Assembly (NCBI GenBank): GCA_028288505.1
Contig: JAQBNN010000109.1
Location: forward strand, 1-39,881
Reading direction: 5' to 3'
DNA from: Segetibacter sp.
GTDB lineage: Bacteria; Bacteroidota; Bacteroidia; Chitinophagales; Chitinophagaceae
Length of the DNA stretch: 39,881 nucleotides
Below the pieces are notes generated by a model. It worked only from the letters and a program-made list of their open reading frames with translations, ran no database searches and had not been told where the DNA came from. Position numbers and translations under genes: made by a program. The first letter of the stretch is position 1. Each line of letters begins with the position of its first letter. Below, in pieces: positions 15,677-24,192 of this stretch.

Positions 15677-17086
15677 ATGAGACCAATAGTATTTGAAACT
15701 TCTTGTAAAAAGATGCTTGCTGATGTGTACACGCCGGTAGGCATTTACCTTAGGTTGCGCGACCGTTTTCCAGGCAGCATTTTACTGGAGAGTACTGATT
15801 TTCATGCAAACGAAAACAGCTTTTCTTTTATATGCGTGCAGCCTATAGCAGGTATCGAGATAAGTTCATCTGACGCTTTTGAATTTAAATACCCAAACGA
15901 ACAAGTAATACGTAAGAAGCTTGCCGGAAGTGAAGCCGTTACCAGCGAACTGAATAATTTCCTACAACGCTTTCAGCCGGTTGAGAATAAAGAGCTGCCT
16001 TTTGTACAAGGACTTTTTGGGTATACCGCTTACGATGCTGTTCGTTTTTTTGAAGATAGTCTAGGTGCTATGGCTACTAATGATAAGCCTGCAATTCCTT
16101 TAATGCGGTATCGCTTGTACCAATACGTGATAGCGATTAATCATTATAAAGATGAACTCTACCTATGTGAAAACATGGTGACTGGCCTTAAGAGCGAGGC
16201 TGACCTTGTTCATTCATTAATAAGGAGTAAAGATGTTCCTGTGTTTCCGTTTGAGGGTGGAGAGGAGTCTTCCAATCTTACCAATGAGCAATATAAGGAC
16301 ATCGTTGAAAAAGGTAAGGAAAGCTGTCATCGCGGTGATGTATTCCAGGTTGTTTTAAGCCGCCGTTTTCAGCAAGGTTTTACTGGTGACGAGTTTAATG
16401 TGTACCGCGCTTTGCGTACTGTTAACCCAAGCCCATACTTGTTCTATTTTGATTACAACGATTATCGTTTAATGGGTTCATCGCCTGAAGCGCAGGTAAT
16501 TATTAAGAACGATAAAGTAATAATTCATCCCATTGCTGGTACGTTTAAAAGAACGGGTAATGATGAAATGGATAACCAGTTAGCAGAGCAGCTTTTAAAG
16601 GATCCAAAAGAAAATGCAGAGCACGTAATGTTGGTCGATCTTGCCCGTAACGATTTAAGTCGCCACGCCACAAATGTAACGGTCGACCAGTATCGCAAGG
16701 TGCAATTCTACTCGCATGTAATACACCTTGTAAGCGAGGTAAGCGGTACGTTACCGGCCGGTACAAACCCTTTCGAAATTTTAGCATCTACGTTTCCTGC
16801 AGGTACTTTAAGTGGTGCTCCTAAAATACGGGCGATGCAAATTATAAACGAAAACGAACCGACAAAGCGTAGCTATTATGGTGGCGCAATCGGGTTTGTC
16901 GGTTTTAATGGCGATATCAATCATGCAATAATGATCAGGTCTTTCTTAAGTAAGCAAAACACTTTGACTTACCAGGCAGGCGCCGGTGTTGTTATTACGT
17001 CCAATGCCGAAAGCGAGTTGCAGGAAGTGAATAATAAGTTGAACGCATTACGCACTGCAATTAAACTCGCTGTAAATATAAACTAG
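15677..17086 (+). CDS. trpE: Anthranilate synthase component I
   Basis: Chorismate-binding subunit that makes anthranilate from chorismate, using ammonia supplied by TrpG. 469 residues, normal length. The N-terminal domain holds the feedback-inhibition segment (ILLESTDFH). The chorismate-binding domain includes GDVFQVVLSRRF, HPIAGTFKR, AEHVMLVDLARNDLSR, the metal and active-site region TFPAGTLSGAPK, and YYGGAIGFVGFNGD. ATG 15677 lies 40 bases after the attenuator terminator. It is the first gene of the trp cluster; a repeat arm lies in the 115-base gap before trpG. Confidence 0.96.
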   Translation: MRPIVFETSCKKMLADVYTPVGIYLRLRDRFPGSILLESTDFHANENSFSFICVQPIAGIEISSSDAFEFKYPNEQVIRKKLAGSEAVTSELNNFLQRFQPVENKELPFVQGLFGYTAYDAVRFFEDSLGAMATNDKPAIPLMRYRLYQYVIAINHYKDELYLCENMVTGLKSEADLVHSLIRSKDVPVFPFEGGEESSNLTNEQYKDIVEKGKESCHRGDVFQVVLSRRFQQGFTGDEFNVYRALRTVNPSPYLFYFDYNDYRLMGSSPEAQVIIKNDKVIIHPIAGTFKRTGNDEMDNQLAEQLLKDPKENAEHVMLVDLARNDLSRHATNVTVDQYRKVQFYSHVIHLVSEVSGTLPAGTNPFEILASTFPAGTLSGAPKIRAMQIINENEPTKRSYYGGAIGFVGFNGDINHAIMIRSFLSKQNTLTYQAGAGVVITSNAESELQEVNNKLNALRTAIKLAVNIN

Positions 17087-17120
17087 GATTCTTTTGTAGT
17101 GAGCAGTAGCAATACATCAA

Positions 17121-17144
17121 CATCGTTGCGTCGCACACTTGTAC
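17121..17144 (-). repeat. Dispersed repeat arm, class 2 variant (single)
   Basis: CATCGTTGCGTCGCACACTT GTAC. It is a class-2 arm with an A in place of T at one position (CACAC, as in neither pure class). It sits between trpE and trpG. Confidence 0.85.
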
Positions 17145-17201
17145 TGAAAATGAATACTGAACCAAGAGAAAAGAGTAGTCTCTGGAAAAGAAGGATAAAA
17201 A

Positions 17202-17783
17202 ATGAAAATATTAGTTTTTGATAACTACGACAGTTTTACTTACAACCTTGTTCACCTGGTTGAAAAGATATTGCATATAAAAGTGGATGTATTCCGCAAC
17301 GACCAGATACCAATGGAAAAGGTAAAAGATTACGACAAGATCATCCTATCTCCCGGTCCCGGTATACCAGATGAAGCAGGCATGTTGTTGCCGTTAATAA
17401 AAGAATATGCGTCAACAAAATCAATCCTGGGTGTGTGCCTCGGGCACCAGGCCATAGGGCAGGCCTTTGGCGGTAAACTTATTAACCTCGATACTGTTTA
17501 CCATGGCGTAGCAACACCAATTGCGGTAAAAAATGAAAGGACCGTTGGCAGACAAGTTGTCTTTAATGAATTGCCAGATACTTTAGAAGTAGGCCGTTAC
17601 CACAGCTGGGTAGTAAGTGATGAAAATTTCCCTGATGACCTGGAAGTGACAGCAAGAGACGAAAATAATTACATTATGGCATTGCAACATAGCAAGTACG
17701 ATGTGCAGGGTGTACAGTTCCATCCTGAAAGTGTGCTTACTCCTGAGGGTGAAAAGATGATTAGGAATTGGCTGCAAAATTAG
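17202..17783 (+). CDS. trpG: Anthranilate synthase component II (glutamine amidotransferase)
   Basis: Class I glutamine amidotransferase that hydrolyses glutamine and passes ammonia to TrpE. 193 residues, normal length for a stand-alone subunit. Catalytic residues are in place: C79 in GVCLGHQAIGQAFGG, and H174 and E176 in GVQFHPESVLT. The oxyanion-region SPGPGIPDEAG is present. ATG 17202 follows an A/G-rich stretch. The stop codon TAG runs directly into a long palindromic repeat that separates it from trpD. It could also serve folate synthesis as PabA, but the position between trpE and trpD argues for TrpG. Confidence 0.95.
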   Translation: MKILVFDNYDSFTYNLVHLVEKILHIKVDVFRNDQIPMEKVKDYDKIILSPGPGIPDEAGMLLPLIKEYASTKSILGVCLGHQAIGQAFGGKLINLDTVYHGVATPIAVKNERTVGRQVVFNELPDTLEVGRYHSWVVSDENFPDDLEVTARDENNYIMALQHSKYDVQGVQFHPESVLTPEGEKMIRNWLQN

Positions 17784-17860
17784 CCGCAAAGACACGAAGG
17801 CAGAAAGAAGCGCAAAGTCTTAGTGATACTTAGAGCCATGGTGTCTTAGTGGCGAAAAAA
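17783..17860. repeat. Long imperfect palindromic repeat between trpG and trpD
   Basis: The ends GCCGCAAAGACACGAAGGC (from 17783) and GAGCCATGGTGTCTTAGTGG C (to 17853) are imperfect inverted copies, with CGCAAAGTCTTAGTGATACT between. This resembles the CAAAGACACGAAGGC-type intergenic palindromes I know from several phyla. It overlaps the last base of the trpG stop and ends just before trpD, so it is transcribed as a hairpin inside the operon. Confidence 0.75.
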
Positions 17861-17869
17861 AGATGACAG

Positions 17870-18862
17870 ATGAAAAAAATTTTACAATACTTATTCGAGC
17901 ACAAAACGCTTAGCCGCGAGCAGGCGAAGGAAGTGCTCGTCAATATATCCAAAGGTCAATATAATGATCATGAGATAGCCTCGTTTACAACTGTGTTTTT
18001 AATGCGTAGCATTACTATTGAGGAGCTACAGGGTTTTAGAGATGCATTGCTCGACCTATGTGTAAAAGTTACTTTCAATGGTCATGAAGTAATGGACATT
18101 GTTGGCACTGGTGGCGATGGAAAGAATACTTTCAATATTTCAACCCTAGCATGTTTTATAGTTGCAGGTGCAGGGCAAAAAGTTGCTAAGCACGGTAACT
18201 ATGGGGTGACCTCTACGAGTGGTGCCTCGAATGTGATGGAGCAATTGGGTTACAGGTTTAAAAATGATAATCCTTCCTTACTTAAAGAAGTAGAAGAAGC
18301 AGGCATCTGTTTTTTGCATGCCCCACTATTTCACCCGGCTCTTAAAGTAGTTGGGCCAATGAGGAAAAATTTGGGTGTGCGTACTTTTTTTAATATGCTC
18401 GGTCCCCTGGTTAACCCTGCACAACCTACCTACCAGTTAGTTGGTGTATACAATCTTGAAATGGCAAGAATTTACAACTACTTGCTGCAACAAAACGGAA
18501 AGCCTTTCACCATCATTCACAGCTTTGATGGATACGATGAGATATCACTAACAGATGATACAAAAGTAATTACAAACGAAGGCGAAAAAGTATTAACGCC
18601 CGAAGAAGTTGGTAAGCGTATGGTACAACCCGAAGATATTTATGGTGGTAATACTGTAGAAGAAGCCGCTGCCATCTTTTCAAGTATTTTAAAGGGAAAA
18701 GGATCGTGGTCGCAGAACGCAGTGGTGCTTGCTAATGCCGCAATGGCTCTGCAATGCACCCGGAAATATAATACATATGATACTGCTTACCGTGCGGCAG
18801 TGGAAAGTTTAGAAAGCGGTAAAGCATATCAATCTTTACAAAAATTAATTAACCTCCAATGA
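17870..18862 (+). CDS. trpD: Anthranilate phosphoribosyltransferase
   Basis: Transfers phosphoribosyl from PRPP to anthranilate. 330 residues, full length. The PRPP-binding glycine loop DIVGTGGDGKNTFNIST and the anthranilate/PRPP region KHGNYGVTSTSGASNVMEQLG are intact, as is GVRTFFNMLGPLVNPA. The helical N-terminal domain starts at ATG 17870, which follows the palindromic repeat. Its stop overlaps the trpC start by 4 bases (ATGA), so translational coupling is likely. Confidence 0.96.
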   Translation: MKKILQYLFEHKTLSREQAKEVLVNISKGQYNDHEIASFTTVFLMRSITIEELQGFRDALLDLCVKVTFNGHEVMDIVGTGGDGKNTFNISTLACFIVAGAGQKVAKHGNYGVTSTSGASNVMEQLGYRFKNDNPSLLKEVEEAGICFLHAPLFHPALKVVGPMRKNLGVRTFFNMLGPLVNPAQPTYQLVGVYNLEMARIYNYLLQQNGKPFTIIHSFDGYDEISLTDDTKVITNEGEKVLTPEEVGKRMVQPEDIYGGNTVEEAAAIFSSILKGKGSWSQNAVVLANAAMALQCTRKYNTYDTAYRAAVESLESGKAYQSLQKLINLQ

Positions 18863-19659
18863 TCTCTATCCTCGATAAAATAATAGTTCACAAGAAAAGA
18901 GAAGTGGAAGAGAAAATGGAAATGGTTTCAGTTTCATTATTAGAGAGCCAGCCATTTTTCAAAAGAGAAACTCTTTCATTAAAAGCTTCTTTATTAGATC
19001 CATCAAAGACCGGGATAATTGCTGAGTTCAAGAGAAAATCACCAAGCAAAGGAATAATAAATCCAAATGCGTTACCTCACGATGTAACAGAAGGATATAC
19101 AAAAGCAGGCGCCTCGGGTTTAAGCATTTTAACCGACGAGCGTTTTTTTGGTGGTACCAATTACGACCTTCAATCGTCACGCTTTAATCATATACCTATC
19201 TTAAGAAAAGAATTTATTGTTAATGAATACCAGGTACTGGAAGCTAAAGCAATTGGTGCCGACGTTATTCTATTAATTGCCGCTTGCCTTACGCCCCAAC
19301 AAGTAAAGCAATTTGCAAGTGTGGCTAAAAGACTGGGACTGGAAGTATTGCTCGAAATACATCATGCCATCGAGCTCAAACATATTTGTGACGAAGTTGA
19401 TCTGGTAGGTGTAAACAACCGAAGTCTTAAAACCTTTGAAGTAGACATTCAGACTTCTGTTGATTTGTTTAACCAAATACCTGCCGATAAAATTAGAATT
19501 GCCGAAAGTGGTATTAGTAATGTAGACAGTGTTGTATCTTTAAGAAAGGTTGGTTATAAAGGCTTCCTTATAGGTGAAAATTTTATGAAACAACCTGATC
19601 CCGCGATTGCTTTTCATGATTTTGTAACTTCTCTCCGTACTGCAGAACAAAGCAATTAA
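18859..19659 (+). CDS. trpC: Indole-3-glycerol-phosphate synthase
   Basis: TIM-barrel enzyme closing the indole ring from CdRP. 266 residues. Catalytic lysines and surroundings are visible: IIAEFKRKSPSKG, LRKEFIVNEYQVLEAKAIGAD, VLLEIHHAIEL, VGVNNRSLKTFEVD and the phosphate loop ESGISN...FLIGENFM. ATG 18859 overlaps the end of trpD by 4 bases. TrpF follows after 6 bases. It is a separate gene, not fused to trpF. Confidence 0.96.
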   Translation: MISILDKIIVHKKREVEEKMEMVSVSLLESQPFFKRETLSLKASLLDPSKTGIIAEFKRKSPSKGIINPNALPHDVTEGYTKAGASGLSILTDERFFGGTNYDLQSSRFNHIPILRKEFIVNEYQVLEAKAIGADVILLIAACLTPQQVKQFASVAKRLGLEVLLEIHHAIELKHICDEVDLVGVNNRSLKTFEVDIQTSVDLFNQIPADKIRIAESGISNVDSVVSLRKVGYKGFLIGENFMKQPDPAIAFHDFVTSLRTAEQSN

Positions 19660-19665
19660 TGTAGC

Positions 19666-20352
19666 ATGAACGATCAAATTTTTACCTGTAAAACAAGGCC
19701 TTGCATTAAGGTTTGTGGGATGACCAGTATTGATCAACTGCACCACTTAGGCGACCTCGGTGTACAGTTTGCAGGAATGATCTTCTACCCAAAATCGCCG
19801 CGTTGCATTCTGCCTAAACTTAGGGGCGACCAGGTGAAAAATGAAAAATTTAAGGTCTTTAAAATAGGTGTATTTGTAAATGCCGAGGTAAAAGATGTTC
19901 TAAAGCAGGTTGATGCATACGGCCTCGATATGGTTCAACTACACGGCAACGAAACGCCTTACTTTTGCGAACAAATTGCCAATTACATATCGGTTATAAA
20001 AGCTTTTAGAATTACAGAAAATGACAGTGTGCAATGGAAGGTGAAGGGCTTTTTTAACGATACAGACATGTATATGTTTGATACCGAAGGTGAAGGTTAT
20101 GGAGGCACCGGTAAAAAGTTTAATTGGGATAAGTTAATAGAAGCACAGGATGTTAAGAAGCCTTTTTTTCTTAGCGGCGGCATAGAGCCAACCGATGCGC
20201 CGGCTATCGTTGATTTTGCAAAACAATACGTAGCAAAAGATCTTTTTGCATTGGATATTAATAGCAGGTTCGAAATAGCGCCAGGAATTAAAGATATGAG
20301 CAAAGTAGAGACATTTGTCAAAGAGATTGAAGCAGGTATATCAATCACCTAA
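19666..20352 (+). CDS. trpF: Phosphoribosylanthranilate isomerase
   Basis: Amadori isomerase converting PRA to CdRP. 228 residues, somewhat longer than the usual 200-210 because of an N-terminal stretch (MNDQIFTCKTRP) and a tail. The catalytic Cys and surroundings CIKVCGMTSIDQ, the barrel segments FAGMIFYPKSPR, VQLHGNETPYFC, DTEGEGYGGTGKKFNWD and the phosphate loop LSGGIEP are present. ALDINSRFEIAPGIKDM fits the family end. It is separated from trpB by a 295-base gap carrying a paired repeat. Confidence 0.95.
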   Translation: MNDQIFTCKTRPCIKVCGMTSIDQLHHLGDLGVQFAGMIFYPKSPRCILPKLRGDQVKNEKFKVFKIGVFVNAEVKDVLKQVDAYGLDMVQLHGNETPYFCEQIANYISVIKAFRITENDSVQWKVKGFFNDTDMYMFDTEGEGYGGTGKKFNWDKLIEAQDVKKPFFLSGGIEPTDAPAIVDFAKQYVAKDLFALDINSRFEIAPGIKDMSKVETFVKEIEAGISIT

Positions 20353-20410
20353 AGTTGAGGGATACAGTTAAAGGATGGTTATGAAATTATTTCTGGTACA
20401 AGCAAAGGAT

Positions 20411-20578
20411 CATTTTTCAGCATCGTTGTGTCACTCACTTGTACTTGTATAATGTAATTCAACTGCAGGTTAATTAGCAAGTTAGTAACAAGGTATACAG
20501 CTTTTGTAAATGAAACTGTAGATGATAATTGACAAAAAGATAAAGTGATTGCGACGCAACGATGATGCTATGAAAAAC
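20411..20578. repeat. Paired dispersed-repeat element between trpF and trpB (pair G)
   Basis: The left arm is TTTTTCAGCATCGTTGTGTC ACTCACTTGTAC (20414-20444, class 1). The right arm AGTGATTGCGACGCAACGAT GATGCTATGAAAAA (20544-20577) is a class-2 outer half that has lost GTACAAG. The inverted match extends outward into TTTTTCAT/ATGAAAAA, so the full terminus is longer than the 20-base core. No gene lies between. It splits trpEGDCF from trpB. Confidence 0.85.
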
Positions 20579-20647
20579 AAAAGCTGGTATTACATTGTTT
20601 AAATAAATGTGAAGACAAGAGGTTATATAAATTGAAAAGTTTTAGTA

Positions 20648-21871
20648 ATGACAACATCGCATAAAGAACCTACTGAACAAGGATATTATGGCAAATTTGG
20701 CGGCGCATTTATACCAGAAATGCTGTACCCAAACGTGGAGGAATTAAGACAGCAATATCTTGAGATAATGTATGAGCCTTCGTTTCAAAAAGAGTTTCAG
20801 CAATTGCTAAAAGATTACGTGGGAAGGCCCACGCCGTTGTTTTATGCAGAGCGTTTAAGTAAAAAGTACAACACAACAATTTATTTAAAGCGCGAAGATT
20901 TATGCCACACCGGCGCCCATAAAATAAATAATACAATAGGGCAAATATTAGTTGCGCAAAGGCTTGGCAAGAACAAGATTATTGCAGAAACTGGTGCGGG
21001 TCAACACGGTGTTGCAACGGCTACAGTATGTGCTTTAAAAGGCATTGAATGTGTTGTGTACATGGGCGAAAAAGATATTGAAAGACAAGCGCCAAACGTA
21101 GCAAGAATGAAGATGCTTGGAGCTACAGTAGTGCCGGCGAAAAGTGGAAGCAAGACCTTGAAAGATGCAACCAACGAAGCAATAAGGGCATGGATAAATG
21201 AACCAAAGGATACGCATTATATTATTGGAAGTGTTGTAGGTCCTCATCCTTATCCTGATATGGTGGCAAGGTTTCAAAGCGTGATAAGTGAAGAGATGCG
21301 TGCGCAACTAAAAGAAAAAACAGGATCGGAATTACCAACGCATGTTATTGCTTGCGTAGGTGGCGGTAGTAACGCTGCAGGTGCTTTTTATCATTTTATT
21401 GATGAACCTAGTGTAAAATTAATTGCGGTAGAAGCAGCAGGCCATGGCATTAATAGCGGCATGAGTGCAGCCACAACGCAACTAGGCCGTTTAGGTATTT
21501 TGCATGGTAGTAAAAGTTTGGTAATGCAAACAGCAGATGGGCAGGTAATAGAACCCCATAGTATTTCCGCAGGCCTTGATTATCCTGGCATTGGCCCCAT
21601 GCATGCACACTTGTTTGATAGTGGAAGAGGTGAATTTCTATCAGCAACTGATGATGATGCAATGGAAGCAGTTTTTGAATGTTGTCAACTCGAAGGCATA
21701 ATACCCGCCCTTGAAAGTGCTCACGCCATTGCTGCATTAAAACAAATGGATTTAAAACAAACAGATAAGATCATAATCTGCCTCAGCGGAAGAGGTGATA
21801 AAGACCTTGCCACCTATATGCATGCAATGGAAGGAAAAGATGAATTAACCCAAAAGTCAAGGCCCCTTTAG
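20648..21871 (+). CDS. trpB: Tryptophan synthase beta chain
   Basis: PLP enzyme condensing indole with serine. 407 residues, typical of TrpB1. PLP lysine K92 lies in CHTGAHKINNTIGQ. Other hallmarks are RPTPLFYAERLS, LKREDL, AETGAGQHGVATATVCAL, the phosphate-binding CVGGGSNAAG, and LSGRGDKDL near the end. ATG 20648 is taken. A GNAT gene begins 2 bases after its stop, which separates it from trpA. It is tightly linked to the rest of the plus-strand cluster. Confidence 0.97.
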   Translation: MTTSHKEPTEQGYYGKFGGAFIPEMLYPNVEELRQQYLEIMYEPSFQKEFQQLLKDYVGRPTPLFYAERLSKKYNTTIYLKREDLCHTGAHKINNTIGQILVAQRLGKNKIIAETGAGQHGVATATVCALKGIECVVYMGEKDIERQAPNVARMKMLGATVVPAKSGSKTLKDATNEAIRAWINEPKDTHYIIGSVVGPHPYPDMVARFQSVISEEMRAQLKEKTGSELPTHVIACVGGGSNAAGAFYHFIDEPSVKLIAVEAAGHGINSGMSAATTQLGRLGILHGSKSLVMQTADGQVIEPHSISAGLDYPGIGPMHAHLFDSGRGEFLSATDDDAMEAVFECCQLEGIIPALESAHAIAALKQMDLKQTDKIIICLSGRGDKDLATYMHAMEGKDELTQKSRPL

Positions 21872-21873
21872 AA

Positions 21874-22341
21874 GTGGAAGAAACAATAGAGATAATACCT
21901 TTTACAGAAGAATACGCAGCTGACTTTGCCAGATTAAACATTGCATGGCTCGAAAAGTATTTTGAAGTAGAACCAATAGATAGAAGAATCTTTTCTGACC
22001 CCAGAACTTATATTCTTGATAACGGTGGCCAGATTTATATAGCACTATACAACAACGAAATTGCTGGATGCTTTGCATTAATGAAGTCGGGCAATAACGA
22101 GTTTGAATTATCGAAGATGGCAGTTGATGAAAGGTTCCAGGGAAAGCAAATAGGTAATAAGATGCTTGATTATTGTTTAGGAGCAGCAAGGCAACTTGGA
22201 ATTGCAAAGCTTATTCTTTACAGTAACACCCGGCTTAAGCCTGCCATTCATTTATATAAAAAGTATGGCTTTGTAGAAGTGCCACTTGGAGATGTTGAAT
22301 ATAAACGTGCAGATATTAAAATGGAGATTAACTTAATTTGA
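21874..22341 (+). CDS. GNAT family N-acetyltransferase inserted between trpB and trpA
   Basis: 155-residue acetyltransferase of unknown substrate. The start is GTG 21874, two bases after the trpB stop; no closer ATG matches the fold. GNAT signatures are the strand IYIALYNNEIAGCFALMK, then FELSKMAVDERFQGKQIGNKMLDYCLGAARQLGI (acetyl-CoA loop RFQGKQIG), LILYSNTRLKPAIHLYKKYGFVEV and a final strand. Its TGA stop overlaps the trpA ATG by one base, so it is co-translated with trpA. An accessory role, such as amino-acid or amine acetylation, is possible but nothing in the sequence proves it. Confidence 0.9.
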   Translation: MEETIEIIPFTEEYAADFARLNIAWLEKYFEVEPIDRRIFSDPRTYILDNGGQIYIALYNNEIAGCFALMKSGNNEFELSKMAVDERFQGKQIGNKMLDYCLGAARQLGIAKLILYSNTRLKPAIHLYKKYGFVEVPLGDVEYKRADIKMEINLI

Positions 22342-23111
22342 TGAGCAGGATAAAAGACCTATTTAATAAAAAAAATTCGAACGTTCTGAATGTGTACTGC
22401 ACTGCTGGCTTCCCACACCTCTGTAGTACGTTGGAAGTGATGAATGCATTACAGGAGTCAGGTGCTGACATAATTGAATTGGGGATGCCTTACAGTGATC
22501 CGCTTGCCGATGGTGAAGTTATACAGGCGAGCAGTGGAGTAGCTATTGCAAACGGAATGACGATCGAGGTTTTGTTTGAACAGTTGAAAGCGATGCGGAA
22601 TGAAATACAAATTCCCGTTATTCTTATGGGGTATTTAAATCCTATTCTCCAATATGGGTTTGAAAGATTTTGCAAACGCGCAAAAGAAGTAGGTATTGAC
22701 GGATTGATCTTACCCGATATTCCAATGTTCGAGTTTGAAACAGAATACAATGAAATACTCTCCCATTACGAAGTGGATTTTATTTTCCTGGTAACACCTG
22801 AAACATCTGAAGAGAGAATTAGGAAAGCGGATAAACTAGGCAGTGGTTTTATTTATGCTGTTTCATCATCGTCAACCACAGGCAAAAATAAAAGCATTAC
22901 CGAGCAGCAACCTTACTTTGAAAGATTAAAAAGCCTGCAGCTTCGCAACCCTGTTTTAGTTGGTTTTGGTATAAAAGACAAAGCCACTTTTGAAGCTGCC
23001 TGCACCAATACAAACGGCGCTATTATTGGAACAGCTTATATAAAAGCCCTGGAAAACGGTCAAGATATTTCGAGTATAACAAAGGCATTCATAAATGGAG
23101 TGAAAGGATAA
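22341..23111 (+). CDS. trpA: Tryptophan synthase alpha chain
   Basis: Cleaves indole-3-glycerol phosphate to indole and channels it to TrpB. 256 residues. The catalytic glutamate region ADIIELGMPYSDPLADG, the catalytic aspartate region GIDGLILPDIPMFE, VTPETSEERI, and the phosphate loops GFGIKDK and GAIIGTAYIKAL are present. ATG 22341 is chosen over the TTG three bases upstream. It overlaps the GNAT stop in TGATG. hisH starts only 2 bases after its stop. Confidence 0.96.
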   Translation: MSRIKDLFNKKNSNVLNVYCTAGFPHLCSTLEVMNALQESGADIIELGMPYSDPLADGEVIQASSGVAIANGMTIEVLFEQLKAMRNEIQIPVILMGYLNPILQYGFERFCKRAKEVGIDGLILPDIPMFEFETEYNEILSHYEVDFIFLVTPETSEERIRKADKLGSGFIYAVSSSSTTGKNKSITEQQPYFERLKSLQLRNPVLVGFGIKDKATFEAACTNTNGAIIGTAYIKALENGQDISSITKAFINGVKG

Positions 23112-23113
23112 TA

Positions 23114-23740
23114 ATGAAACTTGTAATTATAAAATACAACGCTGGCAATGTGCAATCAGTAATGTTTGCATTAGAGCGGATTGGTATAAATGCAATAGTA
23201 ACTGAGGATATCGGCGAAATTACTTCTGCAGACAAAGTGATCTTTCCTGGCGTTGGAGAGGCAAGTACGGCGATGAATTATTTAAAGGAGCGTAACCTCG
23301 ATGAAGTAATAAAGAAACTTACACAGCCAGTGTTAGGTGTTTGTTTAGGCATGCAGTTAATGTGTGCCTACAGCGAGGAAAATGATACGCCATGCCTCGG
23401 TATATTTGAAGAGCGAGTAAAAAAGTTTGTCCCTACGCAAAAAGAAGAAATCGATGGAATTGATGACCTAAATTTCAAAGTGCCTCAATTGGGCTGGAAC
23501 TCGATTTACAATTTGAGGTCACCACTGATGACCAATGTAAAAGAAGACAGCTATTGCTATTTCGTACATAGCTATTATGCTTCGTTGGGTGAACATACAA
23601 TTGCAACTACTGACTACATTCAGCCCTTTAGTTCTGCTTTGCATAAAGACAATTTTTATGGTGTACAGTTTCATGCAGAAAAAAGCGCTGAAGCTGGCGA
23701 ACAGATTTTGAAGAATTTTTGTCTGATGCCCCAGCCCTAA
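23114..23740 (+). CDS. hisH: Imidazole glycerol phosphate synthase, glutaminase subunit
   Basis: Provides ammonia to HisF for IGP and AICAR formation. 208 residues. The triad is intact: C77 in GVCLGMQLM, and H187 and E189 in GVQFHAEKS. GVGEA and PQLGWNS fit the family. The ancestral protein should end near ILKNF. The last residues, CLMPQP and stop, are encoded by the left inverted repeat of the DUF559 element (23728-23749), so its 3' end was rewritten by that insertion. It follows trpA by 2 bases, which places it on the trp transcript. Confidence 0.95.
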   Translation: MKLVIIKYNAGNVQSVMFALERIGINAIVTEDIGEITSADKVIFPGVGEASTAMNYLKERNLDEVIKKLTQPVLGVCLGMQLMCAYSEENDTPCLGIFEERVKKFVPTQKEEIDGIDDLNFKVPQLGWNSIYNLRSPLMTNVKEDSYCYFVHSYYASLGEHTIATTDYIQPFSSALHKDNFYGVQFHAEKSAEAGEQILKNFCLMPQP

Positions 23741-24192
23741 AGGGAGGAGAGATATAAGAAGTTAAAACACATTACCAGTGAGAAAAGAAATGTTTTATGG
23801 CGCTAATGATTTGATTTTTCAAAAAGCAGAAGAATTACGTAATCGCTCTACCCCTGCCGAGGAAATATTATGGAATTACTTAAGAGGGGAGCAACTGGGA
23901 GTGAAATTTGAAAGACAACACCCTGCAACTTTATACGTGCTTGATTTTTATTGCCATGAATTAAGACTAGCAATTGAAGTTGATGGAAGTATACATGAAT
24001 TGGAGGAAGTTAAAAGAAATGATGTTACTAGGGAAAGGACGTTAAAGGATCTAGGAATTAGTTTTCTCCGATTTTCTAATAATGAAGTGCTCAACAATAC
24101 TAGAAAGGTGCTGGAAACTATAAAATCAGCCGTCACTTCTTTAGGCTCAAAAACCCGATCGGCTAAAAGCTCCCCTTTAGGGGCTGGGGGGC
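23728..24192 (+). mobile_element. Inverted-repeat-bounded DUF559 unit inserted between hisH and hisA
   Basis: The left arm GCCCCAGCCCTAAAGGGAGG AG (23728-23749) is an imperfect inverted copy of the right arm AGCTCCCCTTTAGGGGCTGG GGGGC (24168-24192). Between them lies a DUF559 nuclease-like reading frame. The left arm contains the hisH stop, and the right arm is read in frame into HisA (residues SSPLGAGGL). The unit is about 465 bases. No transposase is present. Mobility is inferred from the IR boundaries and from a sequence-related, DUF559-less pair 700 bases downstream. Confidence 0.65.
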
